Source: Planctomycetota bacterium (GTDB lineage Bacteria; Planctomycetota; Phycisphaerae; FEN-1346; JAACEH01). Taken from it: DNA of 7,513 nt. Shown in pieces: positions 1 to 6,739 of this stretch; positions within the stretch are counted from its first letter, which is position 1; each line of letters opens with the position of its first letter. The stretch is from positions 1-7,513 of the forward strand of contig JAFGPY010000362.1 in assembly GCA_016935955.1 (NCBI GenBank), written 5' to 3'. The position numbers were made by a program, and so were the translations under genes. The notes under the pieces were generated by a model that was given only the letters and a program-made list of their open reading frames with translations, searched no databases and had not been told where the DNA came from.

Positions 1-1589
<1,589 letters not shown>

Positions 1590-1752
1590 GGCTGCTGCAT
1601 CCTCCCTTTCTGTGGAAAGTACCGTTGCTGCCCACGTTTCCGGCCCGGTGTCCCGAGACTGGGCGTCCGAGGATAGCCGGAAACCGCCCTTGTACCACGA
1701 CGCCCCCCGGTAAGCAAGGCGCAAACGATGGGCGTCTCGGCGCGGAGTATTC

Positions 1753-1768
1753 TGCAAAGACCATGCCA
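1753..1768 (-). promoter_or_regulatory. Putative sigma-54 (-24/-12) promoter of groEL
   Basis: Read on the minus strand this is TGGCATGGTCTTTGCA. It matches the RpoN consensus TGGCAYG-N4-TTGCW, with the invariant GG and GC separated by exactly 10 bases. Transcription would begin near 1742, giving groEL an untranslated leader of about 150 bases. I saw no equally good sigma-70 promoter between 1590 and 1800; the best alternative was TTGCTT-N17-TACAAG, which is weak. The motif is seen directly. Its use is inferred, and a single sequence match of this kind can arise by chance. Confidence 0.5.
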
Positions 1769-1843
1769 GATGGGCGTGGAAGGCCAAAATAGACGTTTTC
1801 AGGGCGTCCTTCGGGGGATGGATGACCTCGCTAGGGACAGGGG

Positions 1844-1912
1844 GACTGCCATTTTGGCAGGCCCGGGGGCCATCCGAGGCTCGGCTTTGGCAGTCGGCGG
1901 GCGGTGCTGCCA
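1844..1912. repeat. Inverted-repeat cluster upstream of the groEL promoter
   Basis: The hexamer CTGCCA and its complement TGGCAG occur four times: CTGCCA at 1846-1851, TGGCAG at 1855-1860, TGGCAG at 1888-1893 and CTGCCA at 1907-1912. The first pair forms a perfect dyad with a 3-base centre. The outer 8-mers GACTGCCA (1844-1851) and TGGCAGTC (1888-1895) are also exact complements. The cluster lies roughly 100-170 bases upstream of the predicted groEL start point. That is the usual distance for enhancer-binding proteins that drive sigma-54 promoters. The dyads are seen; the binding role is inferred. Confidence 0.45.
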
Positions 1913-1916
1913 TACT

Positions 1917-1965
1917 GCGAAAAAGAGAAGGAAGTGCGGCCCTGGAGGTTGACCACACTTCCTTC
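1917..1965 (-). terminator. Rho-independent terminator of the first PEP-CTERM gene
   Basis: Perfect 10-base arms GAAGGAAGTG (1927-1936) and CACTTCCTTC (1956-1965) enclose a 19-base loop. On the minus strand they are followed by TCTTTTT. The structure begins about 50 bases after the stop codon at 2014. A second small hairpin, GACCTG/CAGGTC (1981-1986 and 1993-1998), lies between the stop and this terminator but has no T-run. The terminator separates the PEP-CTERM transcript from groEL. Confidence 0.8.
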
Positions 1966-2013
1966 CTGTTCACTTCAGGCGACCTGCGCGTTCAGGTCGT
2001 CACACCCGGGGGC

Positions 2014-3063
2014 CTACCTGCGACGCCGCAGGATCAGGCCCAGCACGCCGAGTCCCAGCAACGCCATGGTCGCCGGTTCGGGTACTGCTTCAGCCGAAGC
2101 GCCGAAGACCACGATGCCGCGGGCGTTCCAGTTGAGGGCCGGGTTGCTGTCCTCAACGCGAATGCCGACGAGCGTCCTGGTGGGATCCAACGCCAGGGCA
2201 TCGGCGAACTCGAACAGCGTTCCGGCATCGTTGCCGACGCTGCCGCTGTTGCCGCTGCTGTTGTTGTACATCTGGCTGAACTGGTGCACGGCCACAAAGT
2301 CGTCCGTGTAGTTGTCGGCAGAACTGTCGTCGATCAACGGTCCGACAACCAGATTCTCGGTGCTGAAGCTGTAGAGCACTTCCTCGGTCGCGTCGCCGTA
2401 GAGGGCCACGATCCGCATGTTGCGTGCCCCGTCGGCGCCGTCAGCGGCGGCAAGGACGAGGTTGATGCTGGAGTACTGCCCTTGCTGGGCCACCGGCAGC
2501 ATGGCCGTAGTGGAAGCCACCTGCCCCGTCGCCGTGCTGTGCACCGAGTAGACGTACATGGCGTTGTTCCTCACGGCCATGTTGGGAATCGACTCCGGCG
2601 GACCGGCCACAGGGCTGGCCACTTCCGTCCAGTCGCCGACATACGTGGCGTTGCCCGTGTGCGAAGCGATGTGGTAGGTCATGCTCGCACCGGTGATGAT
2701 GCCGTCCTCGGGCAGGCCCTGGGTGTCATCCTTGTAGCCCGGATGCCACCAGTTGCCCTCGACCGAATAGGGCTGGCCGTAACCTTCGGCCGTCGAGGCA
2801 CAGATCAGCATGGTCTGCTGGTCGGTCACGTACCAGCCAACGCCCTGGGCCAAAGAGCCCTGCAATTCCATCAGGTCTTTGCCAAGGGGCTGATCCGATG
2901 CCAAACCGTCAAGGTAGTTGACGTCGTACTGCATGATCGCCTGGAACTCCAGCGCTCCGCAAATCACGTCATAGTTGAAGCCGCCCGACAAGTCGAGCTG
3001 CACTTCAGCCATGGCGGGTGCTGTCACGCACAGCACCAACAACAAAGCAAACAGTCGGTTCAT
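2014..3063 (-). CDS. PEP-CTERM sorting-domain protein, paralog 1
   Basis: This is an exported protein of 349 residues. Residues 1-19 are a Sec signal peptide with a hydrophobic core and an APAMA cleavage site before EVQL. The last 23 residues (about 327-349) are a canonical PEP-CTERM signal: the VPEP motif, a hydrophobic stretch, then four arginines. By family knowledge an exosortase (EpsH/XrtA type) recognises and processes this tail at the cytoplasmic membrane; none is encoded here. The body is rich in Asn, Gly, Ser and aromatic residues. It matches no family I recognise, but it is clearly homologous to the neighbouring protein at 3946-4971. The start is the second of two adjacent ATGs (3066 and 3063), because GGAGG then sits 7 bases away; a longer reading from 3198 would bury the signal peptide. 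It has two mature-region cysteines (C35, C88) absent from its paralog. An extracellular or envelope role is likely; the exact function is unknown. Confidence 0.93.
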   Translation of the reverse strand: MNRLFALLLVLCVTAPAMAEVQLDLSGGFNYDVICGALEFQAIMQYDVNYLDGLASDQPLGKDLMELQGSLAQGVGWYVTDQQTMLICASTAEGYGQPYSVEGNWWHPGYKDDTQGLPEDGIITGASMTYHIASHTGNATYVGDWTEVASPVAGPPESIPNMAVRNNAMYVYSVHSTATGQVASTTAMLPVAQQGQYSSINLVLAAADGADGARNMRIVALYGDATEEVLYSFSTENLVVGPLIDDSSADNYTDDFVAVHQFSQMYNNSSGNSGSVGNDAGTLFEFADALALDPTRTLVGIRVEDSNPALNWNARGIVVFGASAEAVPEPATMALLGLGVLGLILRRRR

Positions 3064-3276
3064 CATAGAGCCTCCTTCATCGAGAAAACATGTCCTTCCA
3101 GTGCACAGAATTGGCTCGCCAGCCAACTCAAGAGATGTCCGGATCGCCCGCCAGAGACTATTCCAGCTATCCCGGCCGTCCAGCCATCCCAGCCTCAACG
3201 CGTGTTGTTGGGTGAATCAAGAAGAACAAATCAGAGGTGACCCAGCTTCCGTGCCCGCCAGCGCCAACAGGGCAAC
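3064..3276 (-). other. 5' leader region of PEP-CTERM paralog 1
   Basis: This stretch holds no gene. It lies between the strong terminator at 3277-3312 and the first PEP-CTERM start. It contains the ribosome binding site GGAGG (3071-3075, minus strand) and a small hairpin TTGGCT-CGCC-AGCCAA (3111-3126). I could not find a convincing sigma-70 or sigma-54 promoter in it. The gene may therefore depend on read-through from the promoter at 3445-3473, or on a promoter type I cannot recognise. Confidence 0.5.
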
Positions 3277-3312
3277 AAAAAAAGCGCAGTTCCCCGCATC
3301 AGGGAACTGCGC
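3277..3312 (-). terminator. Very strong intrinsic terminator between the PEP-CTERM paralogs
   Basis: Perfect 11-base arms GCGCAGTTCCC (3284-3294) and GGGAACTGCGC (3302-3312) enclose a 7-base loop. On the minus strand they are followed by seven T residues (3283-3277). It lies more than 630 bases beyond the stop of the second PEP-CTERM gene, which has its own terminator at 3848-3888, so it appears to end some other transcript. The plus-strand reading has only a short T-rich tail (CCCTTTGTTGTT) and would be weaker. Confidence 0.88.
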
Positions 3313-3438
3313 CCTTTGTTGTTCCTCAACACCCCTCCAGGCGTTTTATGACGCACCCGACCCAACCTGCCGCCGCGGGGTTGACGCTTCAATCGGCCCC
3401 GTCGGCATTAGCCGGGTACGTATTTCGTACGGCCATCG
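3277..3438 (-). ncRNA. Candidate small RNA or terminated leader (about 160 nt)
   Basis: A good promoter just upstream and a perfect terminator downstream define a minus-strand transcript of about 160 nt with no convincing gene in it. Predicted hairpins in transcript order are: GCCG(GG)TACG/CGTACGGC (3411-3433); a 9-pair stem with one bulged base (3397-3406 with 3372-3380); GCGT/ACGC (3341-3344 with 3351-3354); GTTG/CAAC (3318-3321 with 3327-3330); and the terminator. It could be a standalone regulatory RNA, or a leader controlling the PEP-CTERM gene 214 bases further on by attenuation. No clear antiterminator pairing was visible and it matches no riboswitch I recognise. The hairpins and signals are seen; that it is a transcript is inferred. 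Confidence 0.42.
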
Positions 3439-3502
3439 CACGTAATTATGAGACACAAAACTGCCGCCGTCAAGTCGGCATTACCCGCACGGTCACCGCA
3501 CG
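3401..3502. repeat. Imperfect direct repeat bracketing the promoter
   Basis: GTCGGCATTA occurs at 3401-3410 and 3474-3483. Similarity continues to ACGGyCAyCGCACG, ending at 3442 and 3502; the second copy lacks about 13 internal bases. One copy abuts the -35 and the other ends beside the -10 of the promoter at 3445-3473. The layout suggests paired binding sites for a regulator; that role is inference. Confidence 0.45.
3445..3473 (-). promoter_or_regulatory. Sigma-70-type promoter in the inter-paralog region
   Basis: On the minus strand the -35 TTGACG (3473-3468) and the -10 CATAAT (3450-3445) are separated by exactly 17 bases, each matching the consensus in 5 of 6 positions. Initiation is expected near 3438. 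The promoter is bracketed by an imperfect direct repeat starting GTCGGCATTA (3401-3442 and 3474-3502). It would drive the candidate small RNA and, by read-through, the first PEP-CTERM gene. Confidence 0.65.
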
Positions 3503-3503
3503 A

Positions 3504-3847
3504 ACGCACAGAAGCGGCATAACGGCTTTAGCACCAGCATGTTAAACCAACAATGCGATTCCCGGAATCTTGCGGGAATTCGGGTCCAGATCGCACGAGA
3601 AACGGCAGTAAGGAATGTAAGTCACGCCACGCCCGGTTCTTACATTCGACCACGACAGCAAACCAGGGGCGGTAGCCGGGCCAGACTGGGATCCCATGGT
3701 CCGACCGACCTACCACAGGAACGCCTCAGTATCTATACACCACAGTTGCTATAAGCTGCCATACCCTGATCCACTCATACGCTTGTCACCACGTATTCGC
3801 AATACCGGCAGGCTTCGTGGAGAGACCCTCACCACCCCCTCGGCAAC
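3504..3847. other. Non-coding stretch with several dyads
   Basis: No convincing gene is visible here. Short open frames exist on both strands, but they lack good ribosome sites and resemble nothing known. The base composition is visibly less GC-rich than the flanking genes. Perfect dyads are present: TGCGAT/ATCGCA (3554-3559 with 3590-3595), ATTCCCG/CGGGAAT (3558-3564 with 3573-3579) and GAATGTAAG/CTTACATTC (3613-3621 with 3639-3647). It may hold regulatory sites, an unknown RNA, or a decayed gene. Confidence 0.45.
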
Positions 3848-3888
3848 AAAAAGCACTGGAGCGCAACTCCTCCTCGCTTGCGCTCCAG
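3848..3888 (-). terminator. Rho-independent terminator of PEP-CTERM paralog 2
   Basis: Perfect 11-base arms CTGGAGCGCAA (3856-3866) and TTGCGCTCCAG (3878-3888) surround an 11-base loop. On the minus strand they are followed by TGCTTTTTG. The structure starts about 58 bases after the stop at 3946. The plus-strand flank GGCAACAAAAA is also found beside the terminator at 3277-3312. Confidence 0.85.
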
Positions 3889-3945
3889 GTCCGAGGTCAT
3901 CTCCCAAGTGAAGACGACCTGCAATATGCGTCACCAGCCGGCCGC

Positions 3946-4971
3946 TCATGTGCGGCGGCGAAGCAGCAGGGCCGCCAGACCGAAGCCCAGCAGCGCCATG
4001 GTCGCGGGCTCAGGCACGAGTGCGGCCGAGGCGGCAAAGAGGGTCAGGCCCCGCGAGTTCCAGTTCAGCGTCGGGTTGTTGTCCTCGAGACGGATGCCCA
4101 CCAGCGTCCGGGTCGGGTCCAGGGCCAGGGCCGTGGCGAACTCGAAGAGCGTTCCGGCGTCGCTCGACAGCGAACCCGAGGCCCCGCTGGAACTGTTGTA
4201 GGACTCCTCGAAGTTGTAGACGGCATTGAACTCCAGGGGATCGTAGACATCGCTCACCGAGTCGTCGGCCACCGGTCCGACGCGCACGTTCTCCGAGCTG
4301 AACGTGTAGAGCACCTGCTCTGTGGCGTCGCTGTAGAGAGCCACGATCTGCATGTTCCGCGCCCCGTCGGCGCTGCCGTGGGCGGCAAGGACGAAGTTGA
4401 TGCTGGAGTACTGTCCCTGCTGGGCCACAGGCAACATGGCCGTCGCCGAGGCAATCTGCCACGTCGCGGTGCTGTGCTGCGATCCGACGACCATGGCGTT
4501 GGGCTGAATGGCCATCATCGTACTGACGGCCCCAGCATCGTAGTCCCACGTGAACGACGGGCTGGCCACCTCCAACCAGTCGCCGGCCAGTGTAGCGTTG
4601 CCGCCGTGGGACGCCATGTGGTACGTGTAGCCGGCCCCGGTCACGATGCCGTACTCCGGGAGCCCCTTCGTGCCCGTCTTGTAGGACGGATGGAACCACT
4701 GCCCGTCGATCGAGTACGGTTGCGTCGACGAGTTGCCGAACATCATCGTCGACTGGTAGTAGACCCACCAGCCGACGCCCTGGGCCTGGCCGCCCTGGAC
4801 CTCCATCAGGTCATGGGCGCCGTAGAGCGGACTCTCGTTGTAGATGGCTTGCAGTTCCAGCGGCCCCACGATGGCGTCCATGGTGAACCCGCCCGAGATG
4901 TCCAACTGCACCTCGGCCCAGGCAGGTGCGGCCAGCAGAAGCGCGAAGATGATTGGAAGTGACTTCTTCAT
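3946..4971 (-). CDS. PEP-CTERM sorting-domain protein, paralog 2
   Basis: This is an exported protein of 341 residues. Residues 1-19 form a signal peptide starting MKK, with a hydrophobic core and an APAWA cleavage site before EVQL. The last 23 residues carry VPEP (319-322), a hydrophobic segment and a basic RRRT end, the PEP-CTERM signal read by exosortases. It is a tandem paralog of the protein at 2014-3063. The stretch from HSTAT through AMLPVAQQGQYSSIN to the next TFSSEN is about four-fifths identical by eye, and the AGTLFEF...PTRTLVGIR segment near the C-terminus is also close. The N-terminal halves differ more, with a shorter loop after residue 45. It has no cysteine. The start at 4971 is preceded by GGAGG at 7 bases; an upstream in-frame start at 5064 would hide the signal peptide. 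It has its own promoter, a leader of about 197 bases, and its own terminator. An envelope or extracellular role is inferred; the molecular function is unknown. Confidence 0.93.
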   Translation of the reverse strand: MKKSLPIIFALLLAAPAWAEVQLDISGGFTMDAIVGPLELQAIYNESPLYGAHDLMEVQGGQAQGVGWWVYYQSTMMFGNSSTQPYSIDGQWFHPSYKTGTKGLPEYGIVTGAGYTYHMASHGGNATLAGDWLEVASPSFTWDYDAGAVSTMMAIQPNAMVVGSQHSTATWQIASATAMLPVAQQGQYSSINFVLAAHGSADGARNMQIVALYSDATEQVLYTFSSENVRVGPVADDSVSDVYDPLEFNAVYNFEESYNSSSGASGSLSSDAGTLFEFATALALDPTRTLVGIRLEDNNPTLNWNSRGLTLFAASAALVPEPATMALLGFGLAALLLRRRT

Positions 4972-5175
4972 GGTTACCCCTCCTCCCGGCATACGGCCGT
5001 GCTTCCGTTTCCCCCTGGAACAGGCCGCCTCAAGACGTGGAATCAGCGACCGGTCCCTTCGCAAGATCCCCCCTGCGTGACTGGTGAGGACAGATTTGGC
5101 CTATTGCGAGCAGTTTTACAGCACAGAGGTGTTTAAGCTCATCCCCGACAACGGGTTGTGGTTCATCCCACTAGT

Positions 5176-5204
5176 ATTATTCAACCAAACCAGCCAAAAG
5201 TCAA
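5176..5204 (-). promoter_or_regulatory. Sigma-70-type promoter of PEP-CTERM paralog 2
   Basis: On the minus strand the -35 TTGACT (5204-5199) and the -10 AATAAT (5181-5176) are separated by exactly 17 bases, each 5 of 6 to consensus. Initiation near 5168 would leave a 5' leader of about 197 bases. The leader has only short hairpins such as CCCG/CGGG around 5143-5154 and no terminator. Confidence 0.7.
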
Positions 5205-5229
5205 ATCGATCCGCCGGATTGTCAAGTCG
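5200..5229 (-). repeat. CGAyTTGAC direct repeat at the PEP-CTERM promoter
   Basis: On the minus strand CGACTTGAC (5229-5221) and CGATTTGAC (5208-5200) are 21 bases apart, two helical turns. The downstream copy overlaps the -35. An identical CGACTTGAC (3477-3469) overlaps the -35 of the promoter between the paralogs. The shared plus-strand 11-mer is GTCAAGTCGGC, at 3469-3479 and 5221-5231. This may be a site for a common regulator. Confidence 0.4.
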
Positions 5230-5527
5230 GCCGTCCCGGCGGGCTGATATTTGGACAACAGATGCTTGGCCTTCGGCGGCTGATCCGCCCCGCCCATTGC
5301 CTGAGGGTCACAGAATCCGAGACCGTTCTCGTGGCCCCAACTACGCACGGGCCGGATTCCAGTCGCATTTTTCACGATGCCGGCCGCACGTGCGGGGGCA
5401 GGCCATTAGGGTCATCATGGCCTCACACGCGGGAGCGTTCACGTCCGCTTCAGAGCCCGTCTTCGCCGCTCGACGGCGCGGCCGAATCGTCGCTCGACCA
5501 CGCGGCGGCAATCGCGGGGAAAACTGT
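5205..5527. promoter_or_regulatory. Divergent intergenic region with two palindromes
   Basis: No gene is supported here; the open frames that cross it also cross promoters on both sides and look unlike neighbouring proteins. It contains a perfect 12-base palindrome CCGCACGTGCGG (5384-5395) and, five bases later, a dyad AGGCCAT-N10-ATGGCCT (5400-5406 with 5417-5423). Both lie 130-180 bases before the predicted start of the lipoprotein transcript and could be operators. The rest shows only short GC-rich hairpins such as GGCGG/CCGCC (5275-5289). Confidence 0.4.
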
Positions 5528-5555
5528 TTGCCGTTCACACCGCGCCAACTATAAT
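5528..5555 (+). promoter_or_regulatory. Sigma-70-type promoter of the lipoprotein gene
   Basis: A perfect -10 TATAAT (5550-5555) lies 16 bases after TTGCCG (5528-5533), which matches the -35 consensus in 4 of 6 positions. Initiation near 5562 would give a leader of about 50 bases to the ATG at 5614. Confidence 0.65.
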
Positions 5556-5613
5556 GCGCTCTGCGGGATGACGCATGTCACCAGAGAGGCCCCCTTGAAT
5601 TCGGGAGAGAGCC

Positions 5614-6642
5614 ATGAACAGGCGATCGGCATGGTTGATAGCATGGGTGATGGTGTTGGCGAGTCTTGCCGTCGTGGGCGCCGGAGGGTGCAAGACCTCG
5701 CCGCCCGAGGAAGATCCCAACGCCGAGCCGACCGGTCCCTACGCCGAACTCGACAAGCTGCTGCCGCGGCTGCTGGCCATGCCCGCCTGGAAGTTCGACG
5801 GACCGGCCCAGCACTACGCCGACGTGACCCGGGCGGCAACCGATCCCGGACTCAGCGACCTGGCCGCAAGTGACGTCGGGGCGAGCGATGCAGCCCTGTT
5901 CCAGGAATGCGGCTACAAGATGTCGGTGGTTCGCAAGTACAAGCAGGCCGACACCGCGCAGACCATGACCGTCGCCATTCACGAGATGAACGACGGTGAT
6001 GCGGCCTTTGCCGTCTTCTCGGTCCTGGCCCAGGGCAAACCCGTCTCGGGCACCTGGCTTGCCGGCAAGGAGATTGAAATCATCGGGGTCGGCGGCGCAG
6101 GCAGCGCGGGCGCCGCGAACACATCGAGAATCGTCTTCGTCAAGGGGCGTTACGTGGTCACCGTCGACCATCGCGGGGCCGCGGTCTCCGGCAGCAAGCC
6201 GGTGGCCGACCTCGTGGCGCAGAACATCTTCAGCGGCACGCTGAAGCCGGCCCTGGTCCGCGAGTTGCCGACGAGCCGCATGGTGCAGGGCAGCGAGTTT
6301 TACGTAACCGGTCAACTCGGACTGGACCGGGCCAAGAAGCAACTGGGCCTGACGGCCGACCTGTTGACGCCGGCCGTGCTCGGCAGCGGCACGATGGCTC
6401 TGGCCACGTACGAAAGCGCCGAGGGCAAGACCAACACGATCTTCGCGATCCGCTATCCTTCTTCCGGCGCCCAGGCGGCCGAGGCGACCCTCAAGGCCGC
6501 CTTGGTCGGCGCAGCGGCCGACGTGGCCAATAGCCTGGCCTTCGAGGCGGTCGGCAGTTCGCACCTGGTCGGCACGCTGACGCCCGAGGAGGAAAGCGTG
6601 CAGCAGATTCTGCCCGACCTGATCGCCAACCTGGGCGGCTGA
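5614..6642 (+). CDS. Putative lipoprotein of unknown function
   Basis: This 342-residue protein begins MNRRSAW and has a hydrophobic segment (about residues 7-25) ending in AGGC. Cys26 fits a lipobox for signal peptidase II, so it is probably a lipid-anchored envelope protein. The mature part starts with a Pro/Glu-rich linker (residues 28-42). The rest is globular with no membrane segment. A segment around residues 95-150 (GYKMSVVRKYKQ... MTVAIHEMNDGDAAFAVFSV) followed by an EFYVTG segment and an Ala-rich C-terminal half recalls the DUF6599 family, as I remember it. That assignment is from memory and is tentative. The start is supported by GGGAGAG shortly upstream and by the promoter at 5528-5555. 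It is probably monocistronic: a terminator-like hairpin follows 33 bases after the stop. No catalytic residues are recognised. Confidence 0.85.
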   Translation: MNRRSAWLIAWVMVLASLAVVGAGGCKTSPPEEDPNAEPTGPYAELDKLLPRLLAMPAWKFDGPAQHYADVTRAATDPGLSDLAASDVGASDAALFQECGYKMSVVRKYKQADTAQTMTVAIHEMNDGDAAFAVFSVLAQGKPVSGTWLAGKEIEIIGVGGAGSAGAANTSRIVFVKGRYVVTVDHRGAAVSGSKPVADLVAQNIFSGTLKPALVRELPTSRMVQGSEFYVTGQLGLDRAKKQLGLTADLLTPAVLGSGTMALATYESAEGKTNTIFAIRYPSSGAQAAEATLKAALVGAAADVANSLAFEAVGSSHLVGTLTPEEESVQQILPDLIANLGG

Positions 6643-6675
6643 CGCGCCGCAGGCGCACGACAAGCGCGATTGACC

Positions 6676-6702
6676 GGGGGCGCGTCGCGACGACGCGTCC
6701 CC
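6676..6702 (+). terminator. Terminator-like hairpin after the lipoprotein gene
   Basis: A 12-pair stem runs from 6676-6687 to 6691-6702 (GGGG, one G-T pair, CGCGTCG, loop CGA, CGACGCG, T, CCCC). It is followed only by GTTGCGTTTCC, a poor T-run. It is plausible as an inefficient terminator between the lipoprotein and sulfatase genes, or as a leader hairpin of the sulfatase. Being nearly symmetric, it could act on either strand. Confidence 0.5.
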
Positions 6703-6739
6703 GTTGCGTTTCCAAGCACCGTGTTTCGAGGCATGCGGC

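Noticed and set aside
1822..3240. 472-residue plus-strand open frame
   Set aside because: It is antisense to the first PEP-CTERM gene and runs across that gene's terminator and leader. It is compositionally odd and rich in His, Arg and Val, as expected of a shadow frame.
3613..3647. 9-base inverted repeat considered as a tRNA arm or transposon end
   Set aside because: No cloverleaf or GTTCGA T-loop could be built around it, and no transposase gene or target duplication is present.
3528..3716. 62-residue minus-strand open frame with a GTG start
   Set aside because: There is no convincing ribosome site or homology, and it crosses three perfect dyads. It is left as part of an unexplained non-coding stretch.
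3842..3888. Inverted repeats considered as a CRISPR or mobile-element signal
   Set aside because: Each is a single hairpin followed by a T-run on the gene's strand, placed just after a stop codon, which is a standard terminator.
3817..4962. 381-residue plus-strand open frame
   Set aside because: It is antisense to the second PEP-CTERM gene and starts within that gene's terminator. It is another shadow of GC-rich coding sequence.
5084..5554. 156-residue plus-strand open frame in the divergent region
   Set aside because: It overlaps promoters on both strands, has no good ribosome site and lacks recognisable features.
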